From Ohtaekwangia sp966211525 (GTDB lineage Bacteria > Bacteroidota > Bacteroidia > Cytophagales > Cyclobacteriaceae), in NCBI GenBank assembly GCA_966211525.1, contig CBIHOZ010000010.1, positions 12,891 to 76,890 of the forward strand: 64,000 bases of DNA. Reading direction: 5' to 3'. Shown piece after piece: positions 8,954-17,063 of the stretch (positions within the stretch are counted from its first letter, which is position 1; every line of letters begins with the position of its first letter). Below the pieces are notes generated by a model. It was not told where the DNA came from and did not search any database. It was given only the letters and a program-made list of their open reading frames with translations. The position numbers and the translations under genes are program-made.

Positions 8954-9060
8954 GTTTGTTGTACTATACCCGCTAAATCCTGTCTCAAACAAACTAATTC
9001 CTGAAAAATGTGTTTACATTACAATATATCTGTAAATCGCAGGTATATCTTTTGCATTTT

Positions 9061-9090
9061 CTAGTAGCTGGCAACTAGCCGCTAGTAGAT
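9061..9090. repeat. Intergenic CTAGTAGCTGG-type repeat word
   Basis: Reads CTAGTAGCTGGCAACTAGCC then GCTAGTAG. It matches the GCTAGC/CAGCTAG-type words found at 1929, 21738, 27744, 29230 and 50245. It lies directly upstream of msrB. Confidence 0.7.
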
Positions 9091-9106
9091 TTTAACACAT
9101 ACGAAT

Positions 9107-9550
9107 ATGAACTGGTCTGACGTACTCAACTATGCCACCAAAGGCAACCTCACTCCCGACAAACGGGTTGAGAAAACCAATGAAGAATGGAAAAAGGAAT
9201 TGACACCGGAGCAGTTTCGCATTACCCGGCAGAAGGGAACCGAGTTTGCATTTTCCGGTGAGTACTGCGAGGCACACGATCCTGGCCTCTATGCCTGCCG
9301 TTGTTGTGGCACTCCACTGTTCGACTCGCGTCAGAAGTTTGAGTCGGGTACCGGCTGGCCAAGTTTTACAGAGTCGGTAAAAGACAATGTGATTAAGTAT
9401 GAAAGTGATCGCAGTCATGGGATGCACCGTGTTGAAGTAATGTGCAATGTATGCGATGGCCACTTGGGGCACGTGTTTCCGGATGGTCCTCCGCCAACCG
9501 GCTTACGCTTTTGCATCAACTCGGCTTCTATAAAGTTAATCGAGGGGTAA
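9107..9550 (+). CDS. msrB: Peptide-methionine (R)-S-oxide reductase MsrB
   Basis: A 147-residue repair enzyme reducing methionine-R-sulfoxide in proteins, using thioredoxin. The structural zinc site is complete: Cys64 and Cys67 in YACRCCGTPLF, and Cys113 and Cys116 in VMCNVCDGHLGHVFPDGP. The catalytic Cys136 is in LRFCINSASI. The core GTGWPSF is intact (about 81-87). No signal peptide is seen, so it is cytoplasmic. Length and motif order are normal for stand-alone MsrB. It is preceded by a repeat word and followed by the GDSL hydrolase gene on the same strand. Confidence 0.97.
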   Translation: MNWSDVLNYATKGNLTPDKRVEKTNEEWKKELTPEQFRITRQKGTEFAFSGEYCEAHDPGLYACRCCGTPLFDSRQKFESGTGWPSFTESVKDNVIKYESDRSHGMHRVEVMCNVCDGHLGHVFPDGPPPTGLRFCINSASIKLIEG

Positions 9551-9682
9551 TCATTTCTGTGTTTGGATATATGAGACACCGGCAGGTATATACAGGATAC
9601 CTTCCGGTGTTTTGCATTTACAAGGTCGGTGCTTCTGATATTGATATCGATGTTTATATTTAGGACCGATATCATTAATACC

Positions 9683-10363
9683 ATGAGACAAACTGCATCC
9701 TTCATTATCGTTATGGCATTGTTTACGCTTAGTTCGTTTATGCCGGTTCAAAAGAAGAAAAAGATTATATTTTTTGGAGATTCCATTACCGAGGCCGGTG
9801 TAAAACCTACCGGCTATATAACACGTGTTGGCGAACTGGCTGATAAAGATGGTATAGGTGCTAATTACGAATTTGTCGGAGCTGGTATTGGTGGTAATAA
9901 AGTATACGACCTGTACCTGCGCCTGGAAGATGATGTATTAAGTAAGAAACCAGACGTAGTAGTTATATATATCGGTGTAAATGATGTGTGGCATAAGCGC
10001 TCGTATGGTACCGGTACAGATGCCAACAAGTTTGAAGGTTTCTACAACGCCCTTATTAAAAAGATACAGGCACAGGGTGCCAAAGTAATTCTGGCAACAC
10101 CCGCGGTGATTGGCGAACGCACCGACTTTAGCAATGAACTTGATGGTGATCTGAATCTGTACAGTAACATGATTCGCAGCATTGCGAAGAAAAACAATCT
10201 TCCGCTCGTAGATCTGCGTGCAGCGTTTATAGACTATAACAAATCTTATAACAAAGAGAATAAAGAGTCTGGTATACTTACCTCAGACCGAGTACACTTA
10301 AACGAACGCGGCAACCTCTTTGTAGCAGAAGAGATGTGGAAGGCAATCAAGGTACTTCAGTAA
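9683..10363 (+). CDS. SGNH/GDSL-family hydrolase, exported
   Basis: A 226-residue esterase or lipase-like protein with a signal-type N-terminus MRQTASFIIVMALFTLSSFM. Blocks: FFGDSITEAG with nucleophile Ser34; GIGGN around residue 70 for the oxyanion hole; GVNDVW (about 98-103); and the C-terminal catalytic pair in LTSDRVHLNERG. All four SGNH blocks are present, so it should be active on an ester, possibly a deacylated lipid or acetylated sugar. The frame extends 18 codons upstream (to 9629), but that version buries the signal peptide behind another hydrophobic stretch, so the ATG at 9683 was chosen. Confidence 0.9.
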   Translation: MRQTASFIIVMALFTLSSFMPVQKKKKIIFFGDSITEAGVKPTGYITRVGELADKDGIGANYEFVGAGIGGNKVYDLYLRLEDDVLSKKPDVVVIYIGVNDVWHKRSYGTGTDANKFEGFYNALIKKIQAQGAKVILATPAVIGERTDFSNELDGDLNLYSNMIRSIAKKNNLPLVDLRAAFIDYNKSYNKENKESGILTSDRVHLNERGNLFVAEEMWKAIKVLQ

Positions 10364-10378
10364 CACATATAGTATTAT

Positions 10379-10416
10379 GCGGGTCGTGTAGATGTTTCAA
10401 CAACACACCGGCCCGC
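10379..10416 (+). terminator. Hairpin after the GDSL gene, possible terminator
   Basis: GCGGGTCGTGT pairs imperfectly with ACACACCGGCCCGC. There is no clear U-run after it, so termination is uncertain. Confidence 0.3.
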
Positions 10417-10477
10417 ATGAAATATGCTTTGGAAAGTGCCGTATATGACAGTTAGCTGACATTTCATGATGCACCAC

Positions 10478-10505
10478 GATGTGATCTTCACACGAAAATC
10501 ACATC
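10478..10505 (+). promoter_or_regulatory. Inverted repeat touching the start codon of the YHS-protein gene
   Basis: GATGTGAT (10478-10485) and ATCACATC (10498-10505) form a perfect 8-bp stem that ends at the base before the ATG at 10506. TGTGA (10480-10484) can instead pair with TCACA (10488-10492). A role in translation control is an inference. Confidence 0.5.
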
Positions 10506-10934
10506 ATGAAAATCATACTATTTTCTCTTCTGTTTACCACCGGATATATAGCATCCGCGCAGCAGGTATTCACCACGAAAGACGGTGCCATTAACGGTTA
10601 CGATGCCGTAGCATACTTTACCGAAGCAAAGCCGGTAAAGGGCGATGCGAAATATAGTCTGAAGTGGAAAGACGCCACGTGGTATTTTTCATCCGAAAAG
10701 AATCTCAACCTCTTTAAGAGCAACCCGGAGCAATATGCACCCCAGTATGGTGGCTACTGTGCTTATGGAACTTCGCGCGGATACAAAGCGCCCACACAAC
10801 CCGATGCCTGGAGCACGGTGGATGGCAAACTATATCTGAACTACAATCTCGATGTTAAAAAAACTTGGTCGGCCGATCGGGAAAATCTTATCCGGAAAGC
10901 TGATGTAAACTGGAAGAAGATCGAGACCGAGTAG
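10506..10934 (+). CDS. Exported YHS-domain protein
   Basis: A 142-residue protein with signal peptide MKIILFSLLFTTGYIASAQQ and a YHS domain: GYDAVAYFTEAKPVKGDAKY, then WYFSSEKNLNLFKSNPEQY, then APQYGGYCAYGTSRG. YHS domains are small modules linked to metal or heme handling in several proteins; secreted stand-alone members in Bacteroidota have no established role. The single Cys in GGYCAYG is conserved in the family. Family is confident; function is open. Confidence 0.9.
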   Translation: MKIILFSLLFTTGYIASAQQVFTTKDGAINGYDAVAYFTEAKPVKGDAKYSLKWKDATWYFSSEKNLNLFKSNPEQYAPQYGGYCAYGTSRGYKAPTQPDAWSTVDGKLYLNYNLDVKKTWSADRENLIRKADVNWKKIETE

Positions 10935-11104
10935 TGCTTTAAGTCAATTTTTCATCCTGATCAAGACAGAATGTCTTTATTTTATGCGCGGATACGTGCT
11001 AAATCAGTCATTGTGACTTATTTTTTCACTGAAAAGCGATTGGTACATTTTTCACATATAGGCTCATCGTAAGAATTTAAAACAAACTAAAAACTAAAAA
11101 TACT

Positions 11105-11545
11105 ATGAGCATCGTACGTTATAACTCCGCACTGAATGATTTTGTACCAACATCTTTCAGCAACCTGATCGACCGGTTCTTCAATGAATCTGTTAGTCGC
11201 GCAGGAGGTTCTGCTTACAGTTTCGTTCCCCGCGTAGATATAGTCGAAGCCGAAAAAGCTTTCGAGATCCATGTAGCGGTTCCCGGTATGAACAAGGAAG
11301 ATTTCAAACTTGACCTGAACGACAGCTTATTGACGATCAGCGGTGAGCGCAAATTCACAAAAGAGAAAAAAGAGAACAGCTTCCATTCTATCGAAACACA
11401 ATACGGTAGCTTCAGCCGTTCGTTTACACTGCCTGAAAATGTAGATGCCAATAACATCTCGGCAAAATATGTAAACGGTATCCTGGAGATCACTGTACCG
11501 AAGGATGAGAAGAAGACACTGAAAACAACCATCAAGGTTAACTAA
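11105..11545 (+). CDS. Small heat-shock protein, Hsp20/alpha-crystallin family
   Basis: A 146-residue ATP-independent chaperone that holds unfolding proteins. It has a short N-terminal arm (NLIDRFFNESV), then the alpha-crystallin domain (about 40-135) with VDIVEAEKAFEIHVAVPGM, LLTISGERK and the family signature AKYVNGILEITVPK. The C-terminal I-x-V anchor is TIKVN at the end. Length is normal. It is a single-gene unit with its own terminator at 11578. Confidence 0.97.
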   Translation: MSIVRYNSALNDFVPTSFSNLIDRFFNESVSRAGGSAYSFVPRVDIVEAEKAFEIHVAVPGMNKEDFKLDLNDSLLTISGERKFTKEKKENSFHSIETQYGSFSRSFTLPENVDANNISAKYVNGILEITVPKDEKKTLKTTIKVN

Positions 11546-11577
11546 GATATAGGGATAGGGTATAGGTTTAGGTGGTC

Positions 11578-11611
11578 AGGCTTCCGGATTTTTTCCGGGA
11601 GCCTTTTTGTT
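11578..11611 (+). terminator. Rho-independent terminator after hsp20
   Basis: AGGCTTCCGGA and TCCGGGAGCCT form an 11-bp stem with one G-U pair, a short T-rich loop, and a TTTTTG tail. Confidence 0.85.
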
Positions 11612-11817
11612 TTCATAACCGTTGCGACAGCGGGTCTGAATTTTTAGTATGAAGAAGCACAGGTATAGCGCTGCTTGTCGTATCAAAACTTGTATCGATA
11701 GAAAATCCGGTATCTTTCATTGCTAACCTGTGTGATACCCGAAAAGAAAACGTTAACTTTCTTTAAGCTGTCAACTTTCCGGAGTGTATATCTGTTGAAT
11801 TAAAAAACTGAGGGGTT

Positions 11818-13251
11818 ATGAAGAGGTCAATTCTGGTTCTTATCGTATTGTTTGCTGCCTGTGCGGGTGGTGTTGTGGGTTCTATTTTTACCATTCGCTT
11901 TCTCGATGTCTCCAATGCATCGTATCAGTCGATCGAGGACAGACAGAAACTTGTACTCGCGGGTTACTCTGCTGATACTTCTTATAACGTTCCGGAAGAA
12001 CTTGATTTTCTGGCTACGGCCAAACAAGTAACATCCGCTGTAGTACATATTCAAACTTCATACGGACCTGGTGACTTCAGTCTTAATCCGCTTCAACAAC
12101 GTTTCGATGCACCGGTGCGCTCATCCGGTTCCGGTGTAATCATTTCAGATGACGGCTATATAGTAACAAACAATCACGTGATCGAAGATGCAAACAGCAT
12201 TGAGATCGTGATGAATAATAATCAACGCTTCTATGCGAAGCTCATTGGTGCAGACCCCACTACCGATCTGGCACTTCTCAAAATCCGCGGACGCGCACTT
12301 CCTTTTATTCGCTATGGCGATTCGGATAAAATTACTCCTGGGGAGTGGGTGCTTGCCGTTGGGAATCCGTTCGATCTTAACTCTACCGTTACAGCCGGTA
12401 TAGTTAGTGCCAAGGCACGCAACATTGGTATACTTCGCGATCGAAGCAATCTGCAGGTAGAATCATTTATACAAACCGATGCCGCAGTAAATCCCGGTAA
12501 CAGCGGTGGTGCGTTGGTGAATTTACATGGCGAACTTATTGGTGTGAATACAGCGATTGCTACATCTTCCGGAAGTTACCAGGGGTATTCATTTGCTATA
12601 CCGGTAAGTCTGGTAAAGAAAGTGATGGACGATCTGCTGGAGTTCGGGCAAGTACAACGCGGCTTACTGGGAATTGTGATCACCGATGTAAATGCAAATG
12701 TAGCGGAAGACTTTAACCTGAAAGTGAACCAGGGCGTATTGGTAAATCGTGTGAACGAAGGCAGTGCTGCCGAGCAAAGCGGTATACTTATCGGCGATGT
12801 TATTATAGGTATAGATGGACATGCCGTAAATTCAGTTTCGGAACTGCAGGAGTGGGTGGCGCGTAACCGTCCTGGTAAAGAAATAAAAGTAACATACCTG
12901 CGCGGAGGCGAGCGTAACGAAGTGAAAGCAAAACTCAAGAATAACAATGGAAGTGTTGACGTTGAGACAAAAGAAATTCGTTATGAACTCACCGGTCTTA
13001 CGGTAGAAGATGTCCCCTATAAAGAATTAAATGAGCTGCAGCTGGAAGGTGGCGTGCGCGTAAAAAATGTAACGGCTGGTAAATGGAAAGAGGCCGGCCT
13101 TAAAACTAATTTTATCATTGCCTATATCGATAAAGTACCCGTTGATAATGTGGAAGATCTGAATCGTATTCTCGATTTTAAAAAAGGAGGCATCCTTATC
13201 GAAGGATTTTATCCGGGCGGTGAGCGAGGCGTCTACGGTATGGAGTGGTAA
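11818..13251 (+). CDS. HtrA/DegQ-type periplasmic serine protease with two PDZ domains
   Basis: A 477-residue S1C protease anchored or exported through MKRSILVLIVLFAACAGGVV. The catalytic triad is complete: His120 (TNNHVIEDA), Asp150 (DPTTDLALLKI) and Ser229 (NPGNSGGALVN). PDZ1 follows (about 280-365, RGLLGIVITDVNANVAEDF) and a second PDZ-like region ends the protein (about 395-470). Role: degrade or refold damaged envelope proteins. It follows hsp20, so the two protein-quality genes are neighbours but separately terminated. Confident for family; DegQ and DegP cannot be told apart here. Confidence 0.95.
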   Translation: MKRSILVLIVLFAACAGGVVGSIFTIRFLDVSNASYQSIEDRQKLVLAGYSADTSYNVPEELDFLATAKQVTSAVVHIQTSYGPGDFSLNPLQQRFDAPVRSSGSGVIISDDGYIVTNNHVIEDANSIEIVMNNNQRFYAKLIGADPTTDLALLKIRGRALPFIRYGDSDKITPGEWVLAVGNPFDLNSTVTAGIVSAKARNIGILRDRSNLQVESFIQTDAAVNPGNSGGALVNLHGELIGVNTAIATSSGSYQGYSFAIPVSLVKKVMDDLLEFGQVQRGLLGIVITDVNANVAEDFNLKVNQGVLVNRVNEGSAAEQSGILIGDVIIGIDGHAVNSVSELQEWVARNRPGKEIKVTYLRGGERNEVKAKLKNNNGSVDVETKEIRYELTGLTVEDVPYKELNELQLEGGVRVKNVTAGKWKEAGLKTNFIIAYIDKVPVDNVEDLNRILDFKKGGILIEGFYPGGERGVYGMEW

Positions 13252-13286
13252 TTAAAACGGTGTAGGTCATTTTCAATTTACTTTTT

Positions 13287-13294
13287 TAGCTTTG
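13287..13294 (+). promoter_or_regulatory. Candidate -7 promoter box (TAGCTTTG) for the ALDH gene
   Basis: Matches the Bacteroidota TAnnTTTG pattern. It implies a leader of about 105 bases, which contains a GTTCA/TGAAC repeat and a TGACC/GGTCA stem (13369-13390). No clear -33 TTG element was seen. Confidence 0.4.
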
Positions 13295-13407
13295 TGCGTT
13301 CATCTTGTGAACACATGAGATGAGTGAGCAACGCACGTTTTGTTTGCAGCAAATACTTGCACGAATGTGACCGGGTGTTCCCCTGGTCATCACTATAACA
13401 ATTACGA

Positions 13408-14949
13408 ATGAAGAACTTTGGTATAAAAGAAGCACTGGATGCATTGGGATTGAAGAAGAACAACCTCGGTACATCCACGGGAAAGAAATGGTATAAAACA
13501 TCAGGTCAGGCAATTGAGTCGTACTCACCGGCAGATGGTAAACTTATCGGAGCAGTATACGCAACCGATGAGAAATCATTTCATGCTGTAGTGGAACAAT
13601 CCAAGGCCGCCTTTAAAGAATGGCGCAAGTGGCCTGCACCAAAACGTGGTGAAGTAGTGCGACAGATCGGAGAAGCGCTGCGTCAATATAAAGAACCACT
13701 GGGTAAACTGGTGTCGTACGAAATGGGTAAGTCATACCAGGAAGGACTGGGTGAAGTACAGGAGATGATCGACATCTGTGATTTTGCTGTAGGACTTTCA
13801 CGTCAGTTACACGGACTCACCATGCACTCGGAGCGCCCTAATCACCGAATGTATGAACAGTGGCACCCAATCGGTATAGTAGGAATTATATCAGCCTTTA
13901 ATTTTCCCGTAGCTGTGTGGTCATGGAACTCGATGCTTGCGTGGGTATGCGGGGATGTTTGTATCTGGAAGCCTTCGGAAAAAACTCCGCTGTGCAGTAT
14001 AGCATGCCAGATCATTGTGCAGCAAGTATTTGAAAAGAATGAAGTACCGGAAGGAGTATCGTCTCTGATCAACGGTGATTATACAGTAGGACAATGGCTT
14101 GCACAGGATGAAAATATACCCCTGGTTTCTGCGACCGGCTCAACCCGAATGGGTAAAGCAGTAGCCAGTACGGTGAGTGAGCGTTTGGGAAGAGCATTAC
14201 TTGAATTGGGTGGTAACAACGCGATCATTGTAACCGAACATGCTAACCTGGATATAGCAGTTCGCGGTGCATTGTTCGGAGCAGTAGGTACTGCCGGTCA
14301 GCGCTGCACTACTACACGAAGACTTATTGTACAGGAGAGTGTATACGATGAAGTAAAGAATCGTCTTTCAAAAGCATACGCTCAATTAAATATAGGCAAC
14401 CCGCTGGATACACAAAATCATGTTGGGCCTCTTATTGATAAACAAGCCGTGAAGTTGTACGAAGACGCGCTGAAGAAGATCAAGAAAGAAGGCGGTACAT
14501 TTGTAATTGCCGGTGGTGTGTTGGATGGAAAAGGATACGAATCAGGATGCTATGTAAAGCCTGCAGTTGCTGAAGTAACAAACGACCTGAGCATTGTGCA
14601 GCAGGAAACTTTTGCACCGATCCTGTATCTGATCAAATATAAAACACTTGAAGAGGCTATCGAAATACAAAACGGAGTGAAGCAGGGTTTGTCATCATCA
14701 ATCATGACCTCGAACATGTATGATATGGAACGCTTCCTCTCACACGAAGGCTCCGATTGTGGTATTGCCAATGTAAACATCGGCACATCGGGCGCAGAAA
14801 TCGGAGGAGCTTTTGGTGGCGAAAAAGAGACCGGTGGTGGTCGTGAATCAGGTTCTGATGCCTGGAAAGTGTATATGCGCAGGCAAACCAACACCATAAA
14901 TTTTGGAAACAGCCTTCCTTTGGCTCAGGGAATCAAATTTGATATTTAG
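13408..14949 (+). CDS. ALDH7-type aldehyde dehydrogenase (L-aminoadipate-semialdehyde dehydrogenase / AmaB-like)
   Basis: A 513-residue NAD(P)+-dependent aldehyde dehydrogenase. Active-site residues are in place: Asn165 (SAFNFPVAVWSWN), Glu266 (ALLELGGNNAIIV) and nucleophile Cys300 (GTAGQRCTTTRR). The N-terminus and the segment GIVGIISAFNFPVAVWSWN match the antiquitin group (ALDH7/AmaB), which oxidises alpha-aminoadipic semialdehyde or piperideine-6-carboxylate in lysine breakdown. The C-terminal GGAFGGEKETGGGRESGSDA is also typical of the group. It is not in an operon with other lysine genes here, so the physiological substrate is inferred from family only. Confidence 0.92.
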   Translation: MKNFGIKEALDALGLKKNNLGTSTGKKWYKTSGQAIESYSPADGKLIGAVYATDEKSFHAVVEQSKAAFKEWRKWPAPKRGEVVRQIGEALRQYKEPLGKLVSYEMGKSYQEGLGEVQEMIDICDFAVGLSRQLHGLTMHSERPNHRMYEQWHPIGIVGIISAFNFPVAVWSWNSMLAWVCGDVCIWKPSEKTPLCSIACQIIVQQVFEKNEVPEGVSSLINGDYTVGQWLAQDENIPLVSATGSTRMGKAVASTVSERLGRALLELGGNNAIIVTEHANLDIAVRGALFGAVGTAGQRCTTTRRLIVQESVYDEVKNRLSKAYAQLNIGNPLDTQNHVGPLIDKQAVKLYEDALKKIKKEGGTFVIAGGVLDGKGYESGCYVKPAVAEVTNDLSIVQQETFAPILYLIKYKTLEEAIEIQNGVKQGLSSSIMTSNMYDMERFLSHEGSDCGIANVNIGTSGAEIGGAFGGEKETGGGRESGSDAWKVYMRRQTNTINFGNSLPLAQGIKFDI

Positions 14950-15002
14950 AGCCTTTTGCAAATAAGTATCAATACTGTATTTTTATAAAGCATTAACTAA
15001 CT

Positions 15003-15410
15003 ATGGCAGGAAAAAAATATCGTACCGTCATGCTCATTGATGATAATGAGATAGACAACCTCATTAATCAGAAGATGATAGAAGCGGCTTCTGTGACTGA
15101 GAACATTTATACGCATACTGGTGCTAAGAGTGCTATTGAATTCTTGAAAAACATGGAGAAGCTCGATGTAGCCGACCAGGTTTTACCGGATGTGATTTTC
15201 CTCGACATTGATATGCCGCTCATGGATGGGTTTCAGTTCTTGGATGAATTCGAAAAACTTTCGAATACAGCAAAGAAAAAATGTAAGATCGTTATGCTTA
15301 CATCTTCTATTAACCCGCAGGACTTTAACCGTTCTAAAAAATACGACAATGTAAAACTATACCTCAACAAGCCGCTTTCGCACGAGAGCATTGTGAAGCT
15401 CGAAGTATAG
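15003..15410 (+). CDS. Single-domain response regulator (CheY-like receiver)
   Basis: A 135-residue receiver with acidic pair LIDDNEID, phosphoacceptor Asp in IFLDIDMPLMDGF, Thr in MLTSS and Lys in YLNKPLS, so phosphorylation should be possible. There is no output domain. It is an orphan: no kinase is adjacent, and it ends in a terminator shared with the convergent gene. Such receivers pass phosphate or act by protein contact. Confidence 0.95.
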   Translation: MAGKKYRTVMLIDDNEIDNLINQKMIEAASVTENIYTHTGAKSAIEFLKNMEKLDVADQVLPDVIFLDIDMPLMDGFQFLDEFEKLSNTAKKKCKIVMLTSSINPQDFNRSKKYDNVKLYLNKPLSHESIVKLEV

Positions 15411-15442
15411 TATAACTGACTTTATAAATTCCACCAAAAAAC

Positions 15443-15468
15443 AAAAGCCCGCACATTGCGGGCTTTGT
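15443..15468. terminator. Bidirectional terminator between convergent genes
   Basis: AAAGCCCGC (15444-15452) and GCGGGCTTT (15458-15466) form a perfect 9-bp stem with a 5-base loop, flanked by A-rich and T-containing sequence. It serves the response regulator (+) and the 481-residue protein (-). Confidence 0.9.
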
Positions 15469-15491
15469 CATTATATGGGTTGTTTGACTTA

Positions 15492-16937
15492 CTATATTTC
15501 TGTAAGCAGGTTTACAAAACGGTCGTCCAGCTTTACCAGTTTGGTAGGAGCGAAGTACGATACGTTCAACGAGTTAAGACGTGGAATCACAGCGCTGATC
15601 TTCTTCGCTTTCTCTTTCTTCGCTTCACTCGTAGAGATCTTCAATATCTTTAAGAAGAGCTGAATGTTTTCGCAGCTGTCTTTGCCGAACAAACGGATCT
15701 GGCGCTGGATACTGTTGGAAAGCTGGTTGAAGAGTTCAACATCGCGCATCAGCGTATATTGAAGTGCGAGCAGCGACTTTATCTCCAACTGTGCGTACGG
15801 ATATTTCTTGAGACTCACATCATTAAGCAAACCGTTGATGAGGCGTGCCGATTCATCAAATTTACCAATGTAGTACGATGACAGCGCGCGGTATACGGTA
15901 TATACAATGTGCTTCGGTACATCCATCGTATCAATTTCATAATCGATAAATATACTTTCGTTTTCAGCGTATAGTTCTGCTTCCGTATTGGTGCGCAGGT
16001 GTCTGTCAAGTTTAGACAACAGGAACTGAGCCGGGAACGTATAGGTTGAATAGTTCACCATCAGGTTGGCGCAGGCATCGTTTACTTCTTCGTAATACTT
16101 TTCTGCCTGGCGGTATACCTTATAGTGGTTGTAGTATTCAAGTTTCAGGAACTCGAACACCAGGTTGATGTGGTAGTAGATTGAATCGAGGTGATAGCTT
16201 TCGAAGATCTTCTGCACTTTGTCAAAGATATCTTCGATCGATTCGCCTTCCTGGTTCATGTTATCATCTACCTCTACAAACAAACGGTGGAAGATATACA
16301 TGCAGCTCTGGTATACATACAACCGGTGCGATTCGTATAGCTTGGCCACGTTCTGCATTTCTTTCATCAACAAGCCAAGGCCCAGCTTCTCCACTTCACC
16401 ACCGTTCAGCATATAGTCGCCATACTTCTTAAAGTAATCGGCCAGCAGGTCTTCGGCTTTATCAACGGCCAGCATATACGCCACATGGCGGTTATACAAT
16501 TGCGAGTACTGAAAGTAATCGGGCGAGTTGATGTTGAGTTTCTTGAGTGACTTGTAAATGATGGTCAGCTCGTTCGCGAGATCATAATCCAGAAGTTCTT
16601 TCTCCAGTTTTTTAAGAGTGGCAACAGAGATTGCTTTCTTTTTAGTGAAGAGTACTTCGGTAATGTTGGCAACTTTACGGAGAACATCTGTACGCGGACT
16701 TTCCAATTGTCCCATCAGGTATTCTTCGATCTTGAGATTAAGTCGCGAGCGCAAAGTATAATACGCGTTAGCGTTTACTTCCAGCTCCGACATAATTTTG
16801 TTATCGGAAAGTTGTCGTTCACGGAGTGACTTCAGCAGGTATGCTGATTTCTCAGCGTTGCTCTCAATGAGCGAGTCATGAATCGCCTTGAAGTCTTTCT
16901 CTGATAATTGCTTAATAATGTTCTTGAGTTTCGCCAT
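15492..16937 (-). CDS. Conserved helical protein of unknown function, probably TPR-like
   Basis: A 481-residue soluble protein without signal peptide. It is almost entirely alpha-helical, rich in Leu, Tyr, Lys and Glu, with repeated helix pairs such as FDESARLINGLLNDVSLKKY and ALQYTLMRDVELFNQLSNSI, consistent with a helical-repeat (TPR-like) solenoid. No catalytic motif was recognised. Proteins of this length and style occur widely in Cytophagales as uncharacterised genes, but this memory could not be checked here. It is divergent from the WG-repeat gene, and a palindrome at 16990-17006 sits in the shared upstream region. Confidence 0.85.
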   Translation of the reverse strand: MAKLKNIIKQLSEKDFKAIHDSLIESNAEKSAYLLKSLRERQLSDNKIMSELEVNANAYYTLRSRLNLKIEEYLMGQLESPRTDVLRKVANITEVLFTKKKAISVATLKKLEKELLDYDLANELTIIYKSLKKLNINSPDYFQYSQLYNRHVAYMLAVDKAEDLLADYFKKYGDYMLNGGEVEKLGLGLLMKEMQNVAKLYESHRLYVYQSCMYIFHRLFVEVDDNMNQEGESIEDIFDKVQKIFESYHLDSIYYHINLVFEFLKLEYYNHYKVYRQAEKYYEEVNDACANLMVNYSTYTFPAQFLLSKLDRHLRTNTEAELYAENESIFIDYEIDTMDVPKHIVYTVYRALSSYYIGKFDESARLINGLLNDVSLKKYPYAQLEIKSLLALQYTLMRDVELFNQLSNSIQRQIRLFGKDSCENIQLFLKILKISTSEAKKEKAKKISAVIPRLNSLNVSYFAPTKLVKLDDRFVNLLTEI

Positions 16938-16989
16938 GTCGGACAGTTAACATCCTGAAAATTTACAAAATTTATTACATGTTCCAATA

Positions 16990-17006
16990 TTGACAAGCTT
17001 TGTCAA
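16990..17006. promoter_or_regulatory. 17-bp palindrome in a divergent promoter region
   Basis: TTGACAA-GCT-TTGTCAA, 7-bp arms, 53 bp upstream of the 481-residue gene (-) and 58 bp upstream of the WG-repeat gene (+). It may be an operator; no regulator is known. Confidence 0.45.
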
Positions 17007-17063
17007 GAATAAATCTTACCATGAAGTTTGTAGTTTTACCCCGACACGAAGCACCGAAAGACT

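Noticed and set aside
10480..10492. TGTGA-TCT-TCACA as a CRP/FNR site
   Set aside because: The spacer is 3 bp, not the 6 bp of CRP; it lies within the leader next to the ATG, not in a promoter.
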